NCBI GenBank assembly: GCA_028280265.1
Contig: JANQMD010000051.1
Coordinates: forward strand, 1 to 64,000
DNA length: 64,000 nucleotides
Origin: Flavobacteriaceae bacterium
GTDB taxonomy: Bacteria > Bacteroidota > Bacteroidia > Flavobacteriales > Flavobacteriaceae
Direction of reading: 5' to 3'
Positions within the stretch are counted from its first letter, which is position 1; every line of letters starts with the position of its first letter. A model generated the notes under the pieces. It had not been told where the DNA came from, made no database searches, and saw nothing but the letters and a program-made list of their open reading frames with translations. The position numbers were made by a program, and so were the translations under genes. Positions 62,517 to 64,000 of the stretch are shown here, one piece after another.

Positions 62517-62948
62517 TTAAACACCAGTACTCCCAAAACCTCCTGAACCACGGTCAGTTTCATCTAAAACAGAAACTTCTTCCCAAGATATTTGTTCATG
62601 CTTTGCAACGACCATTTGGGCAACGCGTTCTCCATCTAGGATAAGAAAATCTTCATTAGAGAGGTTTACTAGAATTACTCCAACTTCTCCACGATAATCG
62701 GCGTCGATTGTTCCTGGAGTATTTAAAACAGTAATTCCCTTTTTTGCCGCGAGACCGCTTCTCGGTCTAACCTGAGCCTCAAAACCAGCAGGCAATGCAA
62801 TGTATAAGCCTGTTTTAATGATCGCTCTTTCCAAAGGTTTTAATAAGATGGCTTCATCAATATTGGCTCTTAGATCCATTCCTGCGGAAAGAGCCGTTTC
62901 GTATGCAGGAATTTGATGCTTGGATTTGTTAATGATTTGTACAGTCAT
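62517..62948 (-). CDS. dut: dUTP diphosphatase (dUTPase)
   Basis: It hydrolyses dUTP to dUMP, preventing uracil entry into DNA. The 143-residue protein has the five trimeric-dUTPase motifs: [10 protein letters not shown] (I), RSGLAAKKG (II), [11 protein letters not shown] (III), ERVAQMVV (IV) and [11 protein letters not shown] (V). Length is standard. The -7 element at 62974-62981 is on the minus strand. Confidence 0.96.
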   Translation of the reverse strand: MTVQIINKSKHQIPAYETALSAGMDLRANIDEAILLKPLERAIIKTGLYIALPAGFEAQVRPRSGLAAKKGITVLNTPGTIDADYRGEVGVILVNLSNEDFLILDGERVAQMVVAKHEQISWEEVSVLDETDRGSGGFGSTGV

Positions 62949-62973
62949 TTTTCATTTTCAAAATAGGTAAAAA

Positions 62974-62981
62974 CAAATATA
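62974..62981 (-). promoter_or_regulatory. -7 promoter element TATATTTG of dut
   Basis: On the minus strand this is a perfect TAnnTTTG match, 25 bases before the dut start codon at 62948. It lies 40 bases from the divergent gpsA -7 element. Confidence 0.6.
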
Positions 62982-63021
62982 ATAATTCAGGTATGCTTTG
63001 GATGTAAGAAATAAGAATTCT

Positions 63022-63029
63022 TACTTTTG
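63022..63029 (+). promoter_or_regulatory. -33/-7 promoter of gpsA
   Basis: TACTTTTG at 63022-63029 with TTTG at 62997-63000, a 21-base spacer; both match the Bacteroidota consensus. The ATG is at 63053. Confidence 0.7.
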
Positions 63030-63052
63030 ACAGATTCAAAATATTTAGTTTC

Positions 63053-64000
63053 ATGGATACACACCCGAAAATAGCCGTTTTAGGAGGAGGAAGCTGGGCT
63101 ACAGCCATTGTAAAAATGTTATCTGAAAATGTAAGCACGGTAGGGTGGTACATGCGAAGTATTTATGCTGTTGAGCATATCAAAAAAAACAAACACAACC
63201 CAAACTATCTAAGCTCAGCGGAATTACATCCTGAACAGCTAGACCTTTCCTATGATATCAATGAAACGGTAAAGAAATACGACTATCTTATTTTTGCTAT
63301 TCCTTCTGCTTTTTTGAAGTCGGAACTAGATAAACTAACAGAATCCTTAGAAGGAAAAATCATTTTCTCTGCGATTAAAGGTATCGTGCCAGAATCGGGG
63401 TACATTGTTGGAGAGTACTTTTTTGAGGTTTATAACATCCCATTTGAAAATATTGGAGTGATTACTGGACCTTGTCATGCTGAAGAGGTGGCTATGGAAA
63501 GACTCTCATACTTAACGATAGCTTGTCAAGATCAAGAAAAAGCGAAGATTGTAAGCGGCTGCATAAAAGGACGTTATATAAGAACAAAAATTTCTGATGA
63601 TATTATAGGAACGGAATATGCAGCTATGTTAAAAAATATTTATGCAATAGCAGCAGGTATTTGTCATGGTTTAGGCTATGGAGATAATTTCCAATCAGTT
63701 TTAATGAGCAATTCTATTCGTGAAATGAAACGGTTTATACGTAAAGTACACCGCATGAAAAGAAACATTAACAACTCTGCATATTTGGGCGATCTCTTAG
63801 TAACTGGCTACTCTACATTCAGTAGGAACAGAATGTTTGGAAATATGATTGGTAAAGGATACACCGTTAAGTCTGCCATGTTTGAAATGAGTATGGTGGC
63901 AGAAGGGTATTATGCGACAAAGAGTGCCTATAAGTTAAACCTCGAAAAAGGAGCAAGAACACCCATCATAGATGCTGTGTACAAAGTTTTATACGAAGGA
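63053..64000 (+). CDS. gpsA: NAD(P)H-dependent glycerol-3-phosphate dehydrogenase (3' end outside the window)
   Basis: GpsA makes glycerol 3-phosphate for phospholipid synthesis. The frame runs from ATG at 63053 to the window edge without a stop, giving 316 residues. It has the Rossmann motif VLGGGSWATAIVKML near the N-terminus, YLIFAIPSAFL, VITGPCHAEEVAMERLSYLT, the catalytic region EYAAMLKNIYAIAAGICHGLGYGDN, and GDLLVTGYSTFSRNRMFG. It is nearly complete; probably only the last few residues are missing. Confidence 0.95.
   Translation, partial: MDTHPKIAVLGGGSWATAIVKMLSENVSTVGWYMRSIYAVEHIKKNKHNPNYLSSAELHPEQLDLSYDINETVKKYDYLIFAIPSAFLKSELDKLTESLEGKIIFSAIKGIVPESGYIVGEYFFEVYNIPFENIGVITGPCHAEEVAMERLSYLTIACQDQEKAKIVSGCIKGRYIRTKISDDIIGTEYAAMLKNIYAIAAGICHGLGYGDNFQSVLMSNSIREMKRFIRKVHRMKRNINNSAYLGDLLVTGYSTFSRNRMFGNMIGKGYTVKSAMFEMSMVAEGYYATKSAYKLNLEKGARTPIIDAVYKVLYEG

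Noticed and set aside
1..64000. CRISPR array, insertion sequence or prophage
   Set aside because: No regularly spaced repeats, transposase, integrase or phage structural gene was found in either strand.

Overview
The window is from a low-GC member of the Bacteroidota, most likely a marine Flavobacteriaceae. The evidence is the gene content (SUF genes, DUF4286, DUF4175, DUF4199, GIN-domain and choice-of-anchor B proteins, a T9SS C-terminal sorting domain, TonB/SGNH outer-membrane proteins) and many copies of the Bacteroidota -7 promoter element TAnnTTTG in front of genes. I found no tRNA, rRNA, IS element, prophage or CRISPR array.

Layout. 1-332 is non-coding: a heptamer tandem array, ACTTT-rich repeats and a dispersed-repeat fragment. 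thiL follows on the minus strand. 1463-7307 is a tight five-gene operon for exported proteins: two choice-of-anchor B propellers, a lipoprotein with seven propeller-like repeats, an MbnP-like lipoprotein and an MbnH-like di-heme peroxidase. 7418-12325 is a SUF Fe-S operon (HesB/IscA protein, sufB, sufC, sufD) interrupted twice by four-helix-bundle (S23/IVP-family) genes. sufS lies further on at 14736, after a membrane protein and a serine hydrolase. 16476-20791 is an SGNH lipoprotein with a TonB-dependent receptor. 20961-27835 carries ribF, serS, a TPR protein, DUF4286, rsmA and mgtE. 28022-30703 is a two-component system preceded by a tiny Gly-rich peptide gene. 30869-35448 holds a TrmH-type methyltransferase, mutS, tatA and a GH53 galactanase. 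35445-37515 is an O-methyltransferase, an ECF sigma factor with a short zinc-binding anti-sigma candidate, and an NTF2-like protein. 37652-42582 has panB, a third four-helix-bundle gene, a hydroxyacid dehydrogenase, a LuxR/DUF4199 pair and small accessory proteins. 43037-49587 is a minus-strand block (methyltransferase, mnmG, ybeY, DUF4175). 49702-56455 has gltX, an SPFH protein, YbjQ, a second TatA-like gene, a GIN protein and rnr. After an AT-rich non-coding stretch with degenerate DnaA boxes (56771-57286) come rpiB, recA, dut and gpsA (cut by the window edge).

Most noteworthy points: (i) each of the three four-helix-bundle genes sits between its own imperfect inverted repeats, and a gene-less arm pair lies between sufC and sufD, so the insertions look like 23S rRNA intervening sequences but sit in protein operons; (ii) a 49-residue Gly-rich peptide gene is separated from a histidine kinase operon only by a terminator-like hairpin; (iii) an MbnP/MbnH-like pair sits with propeller proteins; (iv) a dispersed repeat core appears in frame inside gltX; (v) parS-like sites around mnmG plus the AT-rich rnr-rpiB gap suggest that oriC is nearby. 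Several small proteins (37-56 aa) not usually called as genes were read directly from the sequence.
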